Part shown: one piece after another, positions 46,402 through 59,555 of the stretch | Numbering within the stretch: position 1 is the stretch's first letter | How the letters are laid out: each line of letters opens with the position of its first letter | Source: Colocasia esculenta | Lineage: Eukaryota; Streptophyta; Magnoliopsida; Alismatales; Araceae | NCBI GenBank assembly: GCA_014218235.1 | Contig: CM024753.1 | Span: forward strand, 189,696,348-189,760,347 | Direction: 5' to 3' | DNA: 64,000 nucleotides | Translations under genes and position numbers: made by a program | Notes under the pieces: model-generated | Seen by the model: the letters and a program-made list of their open reading frames with translations, nothing else | Databases searched by the model: none | What the model was told of the DNA's origin: nothing

Positions 46402-48149
46402 TGTAACGGCCCTGAATCCCAGACCCCCAGCTCCCACCGAGAATCCGACCGTCGACACCACCGCCTATGGGCCCGAAGACCGAGAAGGGCTAACGGACCA
46501 GCCTAACAAGATATGTAGCGGGAGTAAATAACAAAAACAATACTAAAATGTACCAACAAGTGAAGGAAAAACGTCTAACACAAGTACAAGTCTAGTACAG
46601 TCCCAAAGTAGCAAAAGTACAAGTGCAGAAGAAAAAAAGGGATAACAGATCCCTTAGAGGCATACCCCGAGGGTGACGAAACAAGCAAGAGGGAACACTG
46701 CTCACGGAAGATGCCGTCTACTATGGCCCCGTCTCCTCAGCCCACCGCGGAGGGTACTGCTGTGAAGTCTCACCTGTAAAGGAGGGAATGAGCTTCACGA
46801 AGAAGCCCAGTAAGGACTACCAATCTCCCACTGGTTCTAACAACAAAATAGATATATAAGTGCATAATTGAAATAAAGCAAGTAAATCTATTCTACTAAC
46901 AGAGTAAGTGCGGAAGCGTCAAGTAACAACACGGCCATCGGTCTAAACCAAACGTTGGGACCGAAAACCCATGTAAACCACGACACTGGGAAGAACCCAA
47001 GACTGCAAACACAGACAGTGAACAACTGCCTAGACAAGGACACTAGCCACAGAACAACTACCACTAGTCAACCGGTTAGGTGTGCCACGCGCCTTATCCT
47101 CGACCACCAGTCCATGTCTGGCACCTCTCGTCGAAGTGAAATGTGGAACTAAAGTAACCACAATTGTCGTAGTTTGTCCGGACTATGGTCCCATGTCTGG
47201 CCCCTCTAAATGGCACCAGAACCAAGTAGAGTGAGGCAGTGAGAAGGACTAGTTGATATGCACCAAACGAGCAGCAAACCACCTCGGCGTCCCAGACTCG
47301 GCTAAGAGAGCTCTGCAAATGACTCTATGTCGTCCCCACCATTTTCCCGTCTGCTACCAGAGTTCGTGACTCGAGCTCGCCTGCCGCCCGGAGAACTCCC
47401 TCAACAGACGCGTGGGGATGGGGGGTCCAAGTAACAGTAACAACCTCTCAATGGACAAGCCCACAAGTGCCTAGCACCGGGTGAAAGACTAGAGTAGAAT
47501 CATGCTACGAAGCAGCACAGGTGCCCAGAAATAGAGTCGCAGCAGAAGGAAAACTTCGAACAGGTCGTCAAGTCATTCTCTATCTGAGAAGGCAGTTCAA
47601 GGGTTGTCACCACCTGAAGGCGACACTTTGCCAGTCGCGACCTAGGTCTGAAGGTGACAGTGGAACTGTCGCGAACTGGGTCGCGACAAGGGCATTGTTG
47701 CGACCACAGACTGAGGTCTGGGTGACTACCCGGGACCTCCCACAACCCACGAGGAAAGCCAGGTCAGAAGGTGACGATCACCTTGTCGCTACTAGAATAA
47801 GACAGGGTCAACGTAGCTACCTGACCAGAAGGTGACGGGTTGGGCTGTCGCAATTTGGGTCGCGACACCAAACATATTGCGATCACAGACAGACACACCT
47901 GAGAACCCCAAAACAAGGTGAAACACCCAAATCCGATGTGTACAAGGGGAGGGGAGCATGTGGGACAATGTAACCACATTCCATAACCACAAAACACCCT
48001 CATTCACACCCATGCATGTCAAGGATATGCATCTACACTCCATAAACTGCACATGCAAGCATGAAACCCTCAACACCCAACCCCCAATCAAGCACAATGA
48101 AGAGCCCCAATCAAGCATGCACAACCTAGCATGAGTTCTAAAGGCTTGG
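46402..48149 (-). mobile_element. Family A LTR (reverse), interrupted
   Basis: On the minus strand this is the 3' two-thirds of a family A LTR, ending CGTTACA at 46402. It corresponds to the LTR from about 770 bases in to its end; homology stops abruptly at 48149, where another LTR begins (TGTGACG). The missing part should lie beyond the right edge of the window if the break is an insertion. Confidence 0.88.
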
Positions 48150-49244
48150 TGTGACGTTCCGGCCGTTCGGATCGTCTTCCTATGGGTATGGAGGCCAGTG
48201 TGTGGCCAATGACGTATGTAGCAGGTGTTTTCTGCAGGTGGTGAGGCTCTGTGGGCCGAAGGTTTGGGCCCAAAGAGCTCACTGATTCAATGTCTGTAAT
48301 GTGACAATGAAGGGCGTCACATTTTGAACGTGACATCCTAGGGCGTCGTGTTCATGAAACCGCTATTTTTAGTCTTCGTCTGCATGTGCGCCACGTGTTG
48401 CGCATAGGGCGAGCTTGCTGACGTTGGCTTATTGAAGGCGACGGGCTGGTGCGTCGCGTTAAGGTCGCGACACAGTATGGCATCGCGTTCTTAACTGTGA
48501 AGAGTTTTTATAGAACCCAGGTAGAACAGAGCTCACATGAGCTCTGCTCGGCCAAGGGGTTATGCTGGAGGATTTCTGGGCAATTCGACTTGTAGGGACT
48601 TGGTTTGGTGTGTTCTCACTGCGAGGATGTTGTGTGGAGTGGGGGAAACGTCATGTGGACTCCGTACTTCGCCTGCTTCGTGAAGGTAGGGAGATTTCCC
48701 ATGTTTGAATCCGTGGATTGCTCGTGTGTTGTGAATGATGTGTTTCTAGCTCTTTAAACAGTAGATGGCATGTGTAGGAACACATTAAAGCATGTAAATG
48801 GAATGAAAACCATATATTATAGGGGTTTTGGGGGTGATCCGGATGAAGGTTTCTGGATTAGGGTTTGCGCCTGTGAAGGCGACAAACCTGGGCATCGCGA
48901 CAGTATCGCGACCGTACGATACGTCGCGTTCTTATTTTCTAAAGGCGACATATCGGGCTGTCACATTCTGAAGGCGACACTAGACCTCGTCGCGATCACA
49001 GCTGAGGCTTGTTTTATGCATGGGTTTGTTAGTGTGATATTATCGGATTATCGTATATGTACTGTGTGGTAATGATAAGAGGTGCATTGGCACTCTCAAC
49101 CCTCGGGGAGCGTGTGGTGTGTGTGGTTGGCGTGGTGTTCACGTGGTTTACGTGAAGGTTTCACGTGGCTTGTGCATTGTGCACGTGGTTTCCGTGTACG
49201 TGGCGTGTAGTTTGATGCCTACCGTGGATACCTCTTCAGTTGGG
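48150..49244 (+). mobile_element. Partial LTR, family B, interrupted
   Basis: Starts TGTGACGTTCCGG inside the family A LTR, so its left edge is a transposon junction. It looks like the 5' part of a gypsy-type LTR: CpG-rich motif clusters at 48434-48471 and 48876-48990, and a TATA-like TTTTTATAGAA at about 48505-48515. It is cut at 49244 by the TGTAGACACC start of the Tat-lineage element. The pentamer before it is CTTGG (48145-48149). No coding region is visible. Confidence 0.6.
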
Positions 49245-50875
49245 TGTAGACACCCATTTTTGGCCTATAAGTTGGGCATATTTCTTGTTCATATCATTGA
49301 TGTCCCAAATTGGTCATCACTTTGGAGTCCTTCTTTGGCCCATCATGAGCCCATTGACCCTTAATTTCAAGCCCATTCTCAAGCCCATGGCCAAGATCCA
49401 CTTGAAACATCAAAACTGTGCAATCTGCCCAATCCCGTGAACATGTCTTCACTTTGAGAGCTCATAACTTCCTTATTTCTAATCCAAATTTGGCATATCA
49501 TACTATCCGTTTGTAGCCCTCTGAGTCTAGAATCCAACGTAATAAACAGCTCGTCAATCCGATGTCTGTGGAGAGAGTTATCGCCCATTTCGTGGGACCT
49601 ACGCAGACTATCTTCTAGTCGCGACCTGGTGCATGGTCGCGACAAGAACGCGGCCCAACGATCCGTCGCGACCACGCCATGCACGTAAACACGTTTTTAC
49701 ATGATTTTCGGTTTATCCTTCCATCCTAGAGCCTATCTAAAGTCTCTTTGAGTTGGATTATGACCCAAACCTCCTATCCTCATCCCTAGGGTGCTTCCAA
49801 GTCCATCCAAACTCTAGATAGACTCTCAAACTCTCCCACAACTTGGACTCTCTCTCTAACTCGGGATTGAACTCTATCTCTATCTAAAACACATCCTAGG
49901 ACTCTCTAGGGAATAGAGGAAGGCTACCACCATGAGGAAAGGTTCCTGGAGGCTCTGCTCACGAGGTCTCATCATCCCCAACGCAGAGGAGAAACTGTTC
50001 TTCCCATTTTCCTTCTTTCTCTCTCCTCTTTCTCTCTCATATCACCTCCAGGACTGACAGTGCTTGCACGTCTTGTGGAGATCGAACCAGGCCAGATTTC
50101 TTCGAGGTTTCTTCATCAACATTTCTCCCCACAGAGCCCTCTTCAACCTTGAAGTGGAATCACATCGATTGGTGGCTTGTGCACAAAGTTACAGCAGATT
50201 ATTCTTCACTTTCTCTCTCATATCGAGATCTGCACATGCGGGATTATCGTCTCTTCCACAGCCCAAACCAGGCCAGATCTCTTCAAGATGTCTTCATGAA
50301 AGTTGTTCATGACATCCGCCTCTCTGACCTCCAACTAGAATCACATCAAATGGGGCAGTAGCTGTTTAGTTTTGATTTTTACTTTCTTTTCCACGTTTTA
50401 CACATGTATACATGAGTTAGGATCCCTTCTTCTCCTCTTCCATGATTTCTCCCCATGCATATTCTGCCCCACGTTTTCCTACTACCCAAGGGGTTTAAAA
50501 ACCACCCCCAGGTCCGTTCCCTCCATGCTCCAGATCTTTCTTTCATTTAAAAATAGCTACTACACTTAACATAGTCTAACAGGGTTTTATTTCTTGTTTT
50601 CGTTGTTTTGGTAGGCACCCAAGCGACGATCCACGAGCAGCTCTTATCCTTTGGCTGGCCGGAGGGCAGGAAGAAGGTCCCAACCATCATTCTCCCGCAC
50701 TGCAGAGGACGCGACAGAGGAGGGCGACGCGACAGCATAGACGCACCCTGTACGAGCGTCGCGATAACTGCCCATCGTGACGGGGTCACCCGTCGCGATC
50801 TCAGTAAGTCCACTATCCTCTTTCCTGTTCCTAGCATAGTTAGCTTACTTAATTCTTATTTATGACAACTATCTA
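49245..50875 (+). repeat. 5' LTR of family D element, left piece
   Basis: Aligned by eye with 62622-64000 up to about 50632, differing at scattered bases. TTTAAAAACC at about 50496-50505 is a TATA-like box. TCGCGAC motifs at 49619-49673 and a second cluster at 50709-50800. The LTR continues after the inserted solo LTR at 55043-55127, giving a total of about 1.72 kb. Confidence 0.88.
50871..50875. repeat. Target site duplication ATCTA, left copy
   Basis: Repeated exactly at 55038-55042, on the other side of the solo family C LTR. Confidence 0.93.
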
Positions 50876-53800
50876 TGTAGTACCCCGGAAAATCTATTAA
50901 TTAAAAATTATAGATAAATAGAAATTTTATCTATTAATAAATTCAATTAATTAAAATGGTACGCATCATTATTGCATGCGTATAAACCCCTATAAAAATT
51001 TCGTAAAAATAATAGTCATACTTTAAATAATATTCTCTAATGACCCATCATGAAATTTGGGCATAGAAAAATCATTTGGACTTAGTTTAATAATTTATGC
51101 GACTTATTAGCATAATTAAGGAATAAGTCGAAGAATCCATTATTTTATGATCCAAAGTGGATTATAAATTAAAATAAATATATGAGTAGACTTTAAATAA
51201 TATGGGATGATAACCCATTATGATATTTGGACCAATGAACAATCTTGGCTCATAAATAAATTCTTTAATGAAAAGGATAAATAAAAACCCATTAAGTAAA
51301 GTAAGTACATGGGTTGTACAATTAAGCTCACATGAGTTATTGGGCCAAGAGTAAGAGCCTAAATGATGAAGGTTAGAAATATTGGCATGAATAATATTTA
51401 ATTGAAATAAATATATAAAATTACTTGAATTAGTGTGATAAATAGATTTACATAAGGATAAAGGGTGAATAATTGGAATTAAATCAATACCCATTAAGTC
51501 AAATTAGTAATGGGTTTTACTAATGGTCCTAGCATAAAGTTTTGGGCCCAATTATGAAGAGTCCACCATGAGATGAGAGTTAAATAAGTGAAATTCGTAC
51601 CTAAAATATTAATAAATAGAAAATGGTTAAGATAATGAGTATTTTAACTCTTAATCATCTTAAAAAGAGTCTTAACCCTAGTCTAACCCAATAGGACTCT
51701 ATCCTAATCTAAAATTGGGATTTAGATGAGAGACAATTGGGTTAAATATAAGAGACCCAAATTAAATAGGGAAATTCGTAACTATATTATCTCTTAATTA
51801 AAAAGGGGTCATTAAAGCACTAATATGACTCATATATATCTTAATAAGAGTCCTAATCCTATCCTAAACCATTACCCACGAAATTAGACCTCTCCCTTAC
51901 CCAATTAGATAGATATAGCAAGAAAAATATGTGATAATTATGAAAATTCGTAATTAAATGAGGAGGAAAGAGTTTTAGGTGATTTAGAACTCTACAAGCC
52001 ATCAAAACACCCCCCATTTGACCTTAGAACCCCACAATTTCGTGCTAAGACTTTTGGAGAGGAAGAGGAGAAGATTTGGACCAAGGAGCAAGGAAGGAGA
52101 AGGCTTGGAGCAAGAAGGGTTTTCATAATTTCGTCATCCAAACTAGGGCTTTCTTACTCCACGAAAAAGGTAGGCAATCTCTCAAGAAAAAATCGTGAAA
52201 TAATTACCCTAGGTAGCCTTCATGTACCTCTTCAAAAACCCTATGGTTTCGTGGTATTTCATTCACCCATTTGGGCGAATTTAATTCATGAACTCTTGCT
52301 ATTGCCATGAATTGAGATCTTGTGTTTTCTATAATCCCCAACGTGTACTTACTCTCATGCCATGATAAAATTCTCAGATATACTACATCTCATTATCTTT
52401 CAAACGCCTCTAGTCTTGCTTGATTTCGATCTCCCATGAGGGAGAATTAAATCTTTGAATATCTATCAGACCTGTGCACTCGATCTTCCTTGTTTCCTTT
52501 TTAACCTTGTGCAAACTTGACATCATTCCATGATAAAATTATCATAAATACTAATACGTGTTAGCTTTCAAACGCCTCTGGTTTCATAATTTTTCATCAT
52601 GTATACATCTCTAATTAATTCCTTGAACCCTAACTGCGCCTGTTTAGGTCACCGAAAAGTAACCTGATCAATGCATGTCTAAAACTTGTCTATTTTTAAA
52701 TTAATCGTGCATGTTGATAGATATACATGTCTACCTTCGTTTAAAACTAGTTTCGTGCTTTTTGGATCACCGTGCGATTTTATACTGAATTTAGAATGAC
52801 CCTATGTCAAGAAGGGTCTACCCAGAGAAAAAGGGGAAAAACTGGACCGCCCCTGTTATCGCGACGACGCGATACGCCGCGATAACAGGAGTGTCGCGGT
52901 AGGCTTCCACGTCGCGTCATGAACGCGACGGGCCTCACCGCCGTGTTCCCAAACCTGAACCGAGCCAGGCTGGCCGATTCACCTGTCGCGCCAGGCCGCA
53001 CCACCGCGACCTGAACCGGGACAGGATACCCTGTCGCGATACGATGCTTAACGCGCCCATGCGCCCCGTCGCGACATGATCGCGACTGGCACCCCCGTCA
53101 CGTTCTTGAAATTTCGGCCAGAACCTTTAATTGCTCTTATATCCCTACTTTAAATGTCATCTAATCCTTGTACAAGTTAAACTATGTACTGTTAAGCTTA
53201 ATGAATGACCTGAATAATTTTATTTGATAATATTTAAATGATTCTTATTAATTTAAAAGCCGTGAGCACAATTTTATCTATTCTCATGATTTCTTTACAC
53301 TTGCACACTAAACATTGTTTATTGCCATTTGACCCTATTAAATTGCTCAATAATATATTTGGTATTTAAGTGAAATTAATTACCTAATTTCTCTATTTTT
53401 TAAATGACACATGTCTTCATTTTATTCGCGTGATTTGTACACCGTTATCGCGTCCCTCTGCCTTCGAGCACTCGAGGCAAGACGGACAACGTTTCGTTAC
53501 ACACTTTCTCTTGACTTGGACCACCTCTCCATTGGGAATACTCTCGACTGGACCAGGGACTCCTTGTCAAGGCCTCCGTAAGTCTTCTTGGCTTTGGCGC
53601 ACGTCCTTAGCCGACGAGCTGGTTGTACCTTTAAATCCCGTTACACTCTTAGGGATCAGTACGATCCAAACGGCCTTATTGAGATCTCTCTTATCTTGTG
53701 ATCACGTCGGACCACCTGGCCAGTGTTCTTAGCACGGCTAGTGGGTGGTGGTGACTTCTTCTACCAGACTCCCGGTACCCGACCTGGTGCTGTGCAACCG

Positions 53801-55037
53801 TTACTATCGTGGTTTATCGTTGTTTTACAATTATACCCCTATCTCATCTACTATCCTTGTACTCTCATCTATTCACGTTCACTCTACTATCTCGTCTATT
53901 CATCTAGTACTCTCTTGAGACTCTTGAGCTGTTGCGGCTCCCATTGCTTGTACTATACATGACTGTCTAGCGCCATAATATGGGTCCGGTGGCCCTACTA
54001 ACTTTAATGCTTAGTGTGCAGGGCACGGAGAGTGTCCGAGGGGCTCCAATCTAGTCCTGGGGGCAGAGAGCCACCCGAAAATACCTGCAGGGGCTATTGA
54101 CAGTGTTCTGCATTGCACCGGTTCTGACTATCTCAACATTGGCTAGACATCTAATTGTTTTACTATTAGTCTGAAGAGTTCAGACATATTGTGCCAGTTC
54201 TGTGCTATTAGTGTGCTAGCACTGACTGATTAACATTAGTCTAAGGAGTTCAGACGAAATGTACTATCGTTAAACGGCTACTATCCCAAAGTGACTATTG
54301 TCGTACTCGACTAGTGCACCGTTGTGCAACTATACACGCTATCTCTTTACATGCAATCTCGTTACATGCTATCTTGATATACAAGCTATCTCGTTACACG
54401 CCACCTTGATACAAGCTATCCTATTACATGTCATTTTGATACACGCTATCTTGTTATACACTATCTTGTTACATGCTATCTCGTTATGTTGTCATCCTAA
54501 TTTTGCAATACTCTTGAGAAATGTATTATCATTCACTTGTTATCTTGTACTATTACTCTCTCAACTATACATGATCGTTCTCTCTAGTTAACCTACGATA
54601 CAAGACATTAATCACTTAAAGCATGCTTATTTACACGAGATATTAAGTCCTACTGAGCGTTATCGCTCACCCTTCGTTATTTGTTATTGTGTTTTCAGGT
54701 AAGTCAAGGAATGACCTTACACCCAACAACGGGATTGGACTGAAGTGATGAGCGTCCTGAAGTCATAGCGAAGGAATGTCCTTAGTACCTTAGAGTCTAG
54801 TTAGATATTTGCTTTAGATTTCTTATCCAATGTAATAAAGTCATTGAGCCCTATGTTTTGGCTCTGAATTAGTGGGTGTAATAGATTAGATGAATTATCA
54901 ATAAAATGATTAGTTTCATTTCAATTATTGTTCATTAGTTGCTCTGATATTTGCGAATGTATGCGCAATTTACATTACCATACTCGTTGTTCATGCCTCC
55001 CTGATTTATTCCGCTGCTAAATTGGCGGGGCATGACA
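50876..55037 (+). mobile_element. Solo LTR of family C, 4.16 kb
   Basis: Begins TGTAGTACCCCGG and ends GGGGCATGACA (TG...CA), flanked by ATCTA on both sides. No coding region, primer site or second LTR is inside, so it is best read as a solo LTR of a long-LTR gypsy element. The first 1.1 kb is very AT-rich; 52850-53110 is a CpG-rich cluster with inverted arms CCTGTTATCGCG (52852-52863) and CGCGATAACAGG (52878-52889). A divergent reverse copy lies at 1-2709. Confidence 0.85.
52850..53110. promoter_or_regulatory. CpG-rich motif cluster in family C LTR
   Basis: Contains a 12-bp perfect inverted repeat, GAACGCGAC at 52921-52929, and several TCGCGA / GTCGCG sites through 53097. It stands out sharply from the AT-rich LTR around it. 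A regulatory role is inferred only from its recurrence in other LTR families. Confidence 0.4.
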
Positions 55038-55042
55038 ATCTA
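55038..55042. repeat. Target site duplication ATCTA, right copy
   Basis: Matches 50871-50875. Confidence 0.93.
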
Positions 55043-55127
55043 GGTGGCGATCACATTCTTTATTTCCATATTATTAGATTTAATATCCTGTTGCGTGTCT
55101 TTGGGGTGCACATTCCCCGTGATTACA
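55043..55127 (+). repeat. 5' LTR of family D element, right piece
   Basis: Remainder of the LTR after the inserted family C LTR, tentatively ending GATTACA at 55127 because a primer-site-like sequence begins six bases later. The 3' LTR end lies outside the window, so the boundary is not confirmed. Confidence 0.5.
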
Positions 55128-55132
55128 CCTTT

Positions 55133-55150
55133 TGGCGATCACGGTGGGAC
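55133..55150 (+). other. Possible primer-binding site of family D element
   Basis: TGGCGATCACGGTGGGAC begins with TGG and resembles the primer sites of Tat-lineage elements, which usually match tRNA-Arg. A similar TGGCGATCAC occurs at 55046, so the assignment is tentative. Confidence 0.45.
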
Positions 55151-56270
55151 CTTCAGTGCTAGCTTCGCCGATTTTGCTTGTGTGCCTTCCGTGATGATCT
55201 GTTTATGTGCTTATTAGATACCCTGTTAGGTTTGTTCCTGTGTCTTTCTTGTCCTTTTGTTCTCGGTTGTTAACGCGGTGCATCGCGCCGCCACGATGGA
55301 TGCGACTACAGGTACGTATTCTCCCTCTTTCTCATGTGTTGCTCCTTCACTGAAGGTGTATCCATGTCTTCCCCATGCTATTCTGCTATGTATATTCGCG
55401 CTTCTGTCTGTTAGAATCCTGCTAGGGCTCGGCTTTTCCTTTTATTTCCACTGTACATTCTCGGTTCTTGTCGCGGCGTATCGGGTGACCGCGACCTAGA
55501 TGCGGTGGTGGTCGGGGACGTAACTATAGGTACACAGTGTATGTTACTATTTTCCCTCCATGCATTGGTTTCTGTCTATCTAGATAGCTACACTATGTTG
55601 TTTACTTCCTTCCGTGATTGTATTGTGCTTTAGGTTAGTCTGTTTGTTGCTGTTTGTGTGTGACTGTGGGTTTCTGTGCCCTGTTGCTGTCGCGGCCGAA
55701 TCTTTGGTCGCGATAAGGTCACGACGGATCTGGTCGTCGCGACGTCAGCAGACACCTGCCAGTCACTATTTGTTAGTTTAGGTTAGACTTGCATGCACTT
55801 TGGTGCACCTAGGCTCATGCATACACTTCTGATCCATGCTGATTATGTTTTCCTCCTTGGTAGAGCAGACCATCTCACCTGCGAGTACTCGTGGGATGAC
55901 TAGGGCTGCCTACCGAGGGCCTCCTTAAGTCCCCGTGGCCGTACGCACGTTGCGGTTTGCCGGGCTGGTTGTACCCGTTGTACCCATAGATCAGGCTGTA
56001 TCACGCGTGAGTTTGTCCATCCCTTTAGTGGCACCGGAGTACTTGAGTCCATATCCATTAGGATCCTCCTTTAGCCAAGTGTAATTCAATTCAATCAATC
56101 CATTAAAAGGATAAGTGATAACCCTAAAACCCTAACACATATCATGTTAACTTGGGTGTTTGCTTAAGAACTTCCTTTTTCATCCCCTCCTTGCGTGATT
56201 TTAATTGTTGTTGCACCCCCCTTATTTATATTTTAGTGTATCCTTTTGATTCCCCATTTCTCATCCTCTC
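55151..56270 (+). other. Untranslated leader of family D element
   Basis: 1.1 kb before the gag start without a supported gene. It includes more TCGCGAC-type motifs (for example 55470-55490 and 55690-55745) and the CTACAGGTACG / CTATAGGTACA pair at about 55305 and 55527, which could be splice donor-like or chance. Confidence 0.5.
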
Positions 56271-58085
56271 ATGGCTCCTTTCCACTTCACCTATCCTCCA
56301 ACCTCTCCTCCTCATGCAGACCCCTTGTCTCATGAGTCTATTCCAAATTCGGCCCAGTCTAGGGCCCATCGGGCCGACGAGAGTGTCGTTTCCCACTCTG
56401 TCCCGTCACCATCCTCCTCTAATGAGACTGCCGAATTGGAGCGCCTCCTACTTGAAATGGGCCCTGACCAGGCCCGTGAATTGTTATCCACCTTTGCTCT
56501 GCGGTCTTCTTCCAGGATGGGCCCAATAGGTCCACATTATCCTGCTCATTCTAGATCCACCCACCTTGTCATTCCCGGATCGGGCCATTCTTCTGTTCAG
56601 TCCATATCATTGCAACCGGCCCATTATGCTCAATCTGGCCCGAACCTTGACTCTCGATTCCGCTCTCATTCCTAAGCTGGTCCTCGCTATCCACAATCCA
56701 CCTCGGCTCAGAATTTCCAATCCGAGTTCGAGTTTATGAAGCAAGAGCTCAGTGACTTGGAGAGGCAGTTAAAGCCAAAACCTTCCTTCCATGATACTCT
56801 CCCTGATTTCCGTGGTCTCCAGATCCCTCCACCTTCTCAGCTCCCTGTTTATCGCAAATACAATGGGGCTGGAGACCCTTACATCCATCTGAAGGAATTT
56901 CTCTATGAGTCGGTGTCCTATCAACATGATCGCCACTTATTGGCTTATCTTTTTAGGCGGTCATTGGATGGACCCGCTCTAGAGTGGTTTTATTCCTTGC
57001 CTTCTGATGAAGTTGAGAATTTTGAAGTCGTCAAGGTCAGGTTCATGCAACAATATCAAGACTGGGCCGGGCCCAAGTATTCAATGGTCGATCTGATGAC
57101 TGAACAGATGAAGCCTGATGAAGAATTTGCAATCTATGCCGACCGGTGGCGTCAGATGTCCGGGCATGTCCAGATGCACATCCCGGAAGGGAAGAAAATC
57201 AAGCTTATCATTGCTAATGCAACACCCATGTACCGCCACATCCTGGCTATGAACGACATCACATCTATGCAGCAGTTATACAGCCGGGCTCGCTTTGTTA
57301 GAACCCAACTCATTGACTCCCCTATGGCATCCATGTTTTAGGCCCAACAACCAAATTCTTCATTTCAAGGGGCCACTTATGAGGGAGTCCAAACCCAGGC
57401 CCAAGTTGATACCATCCACCACCCCATGCCTACCCACTCCACTAACCACCATGCACCTTCACCTTCATATAGCCAACTCGCCCCGCTTCCACAAGAACAA
57501 CCACCTCGTCCATGCCGCAGCACCCTGCCATCCACTACCCAGCCATCACGGCATTCACTTGGCCCAAAACGAACCCATTATCATCTGTTGCCTGAGTCCC
57601 TCTCTGATGTTTTCATGGCCCTGATGTCCATTAATGCATTGCAACTCCCTCCAGAAAAGCCAAGCTGGGACATGACGGTGGACCAATCAGAATTTTGCCC
57701 ATACCATCGCCATCCGGGGCATACAGTCGCAAACTACTGCGAATTTCGGGATGTAATATGTAATCTGGATCTAGAGCAGAAGATAAATTGGTCTGAAATG
57801 CACAGGCTCATCTTGCATTGTCAAGAGAAGAGAAAAGCACAAGACCAGGGGCAGCAGTCCTCCCCATCACAGGCAACAGAACAGCCGCTCGAGCAGCCAG
57901 CAGCGCAACCAAGACAACCAACACAAGTATCAAGGCAGTCGTCATCTCCACCATTTCAAGGCCAAAGGCACTTCTTTACTTATCCTCCAAGTGCACCATC
58001 CGCTCCGTCACAACCTCAACAACCCCCTTCACCAACCTTTACTCAGGCTAGCACCACCACACCTCCCCCCGACACCGCGTCATGA
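56271..58085 (+). pseudogene. gag of Tat-lineage element, two internal stops
   Basis: One frame from the ATG at 56271, interrupted only by TAA at 56673-56675 and TAG at 57339-57341, to a TGA at 58083-58085 (605 codons). It begins Pro/Ser-rich. The middle (56850-57200) matches the plant retrotransposon Gag capsid domain: KYNGAGDPYIHLKEFL, then DGPALEWFYSLP and FMQQYQD. Near 57695-57770 FCPYHRHPGHTVANYCEFRD is the C-x2-H...GH...C finger typical of Tat and Athila Gags in place of a CCHC knuckle. The C-terminal part is Gln/Pro-rich. No frameshift has occurred, so selection or recent activity preserved the frame until lately. Confidence 0.85.
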
Positions 58086-59555
58086 CATGACGACAAGCTA
58101 TCAGCTCGACGTATTGTGTCGTTACACCGTCGGTCATCTCCACCAATGCCGCAACCCACTAATCCCTCATCTACTCTAAACCCTACATCCTTACCCATTG
58201 CCATTCTCTTTATGCCACCACCACCTATGCCTGAGCATACCACCATCACAACACCAAGGCTCGAGCAAGCTCCACTCACCTCTGAGCCCGAGCAAGAGTT
58301 TCCTACTCCCAAGAGTAAGGCTGCTTCAGCCTCTGAGTTGGAGGAAGAGCTCTCTCCGCACGAGCCTATCCTTGCCATCATTCGATCACCTCACATCAAG
58401 CCCTCCGCATCCGACGAACCCACCATAGCCACCATACATCCCATCACCACATCCCAATGGAGTGGGTGTGCATCATCAACAGCATGCCTTGAAATTACTT
58501 CCCCTATGCAAGATGGACTGAGTGAAGGTAGCCTAGTTCCGGTCATGTGTTTCGACGCTTACAACTACATCAGTCGCATGTCGGTCTGTGTCCTTATCTC
58601 AGGCACATTTGGGAAGGATGAGCCTTAATCTCCTCAGAAGAACATTGTAAAAAATTGTTCCCAGGCCCTAGTGCCAGCCAGGTTCAAAGCGGGGACGGTA
58701 GCCATTACATTGCTTATTGGAAATGCTACCATTAATGCCATCATCACTCCTCGCTCAGTTATTTTGCATATGGCTGGTCAAGAGAAGGGGTTCTCTACAA
58801 ACGTCGTGCTATCTCACGCGGCTGCTAAGGCCATCATGAATCAGCTATCACTCAAGGGGCAAGAAGTCACGCTGCCTAAAGCATCCAAAGCCCTCCTTGA
58901 CATGTTTCAACCTGACCAAGGGCACATTGCTATGTCACCAAGAACACTCAAGGTTTTGCCAAGAGTCCTTTGCAATTTGCCTCAACCTGTCAGTCAGTTG
59001 GCCGTGCTAGTGCCACCCATGGCACTCCCAGAAGTCTCCCCTCTTCAACTGTCAAGGGAGTTGGTCTTCATGCCAGATTGTCAGGCCAAGATGCCAAATC
59101 TCAAGTTGCTGGTACCACGCATCAAATTCCCATGGATCTGCACTGTCCACTTGTCAAGGGAAACCCTCTCAGCAAAGGAGCCTATTTATGGCATTCCCCC
59201 ATGGGTGTCTATAAAGGTTGGATATGCAAATGATAGCCAAGGGGCTTGTGCGCACACGGCAGTCATGACGACTATAATTGATGAGAGAACCGTGTGGCTG
59301 CAGAGAAGAGCGAGGCCATCTGCTGCCTGGTTCTGCTATTTAAGAAGACATGTCAAGAAGAAACTGTCGTATCTGTCTGTGAGAGCAAAGAAGCTGTGGC
59401 GTTACAAGAAGAAATCTGCCAAGAAGCATAGGAGGCTGAGATCAAGATTGAAATTCTTCAAGAAAAATATCGATCTCCCTATCTTGTCATCTCCTGACCT
59501 TGATTTTTCAATACTACTAATTTTGGTCAATCTGGTTCCCAGAGGAGGCGCCTGA
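58086..59555 (+). pseudogene. Unrecognised ORF extension after gag, two in-frame parts
   Basis: The gag frame continues without a shift: 58086-58628 is Pro/Ser/Glu-rich with low-complexity features, closed by TAA at 58626-58628; 58629-59555 is a 309-codon open stretch closed by TGA. The second part contains GTVAITLLIGNATINAIITP, a hydrophobic/Ser-rich middle, and a very basic C-terminal block (RRHVKKKLSYLSVRAKKLWR, then KKSAKKHRRLRSRLKFFKKN). I do not recognise it. It sits where protease would normally follow Gag, but no D-T/S-G site is visible. The basic tail suggests nucleic acid binding (inference). It could be a degenerate Gag-Pro or a lineage-specific extra protein. Confidence 0.55.

Noticed and set aside
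58671..59555. Calling this ORF a retrotransposon protease
   Set aside because: No D-T/S-G active site or other protease hallmark is visible; position alone is not enough.
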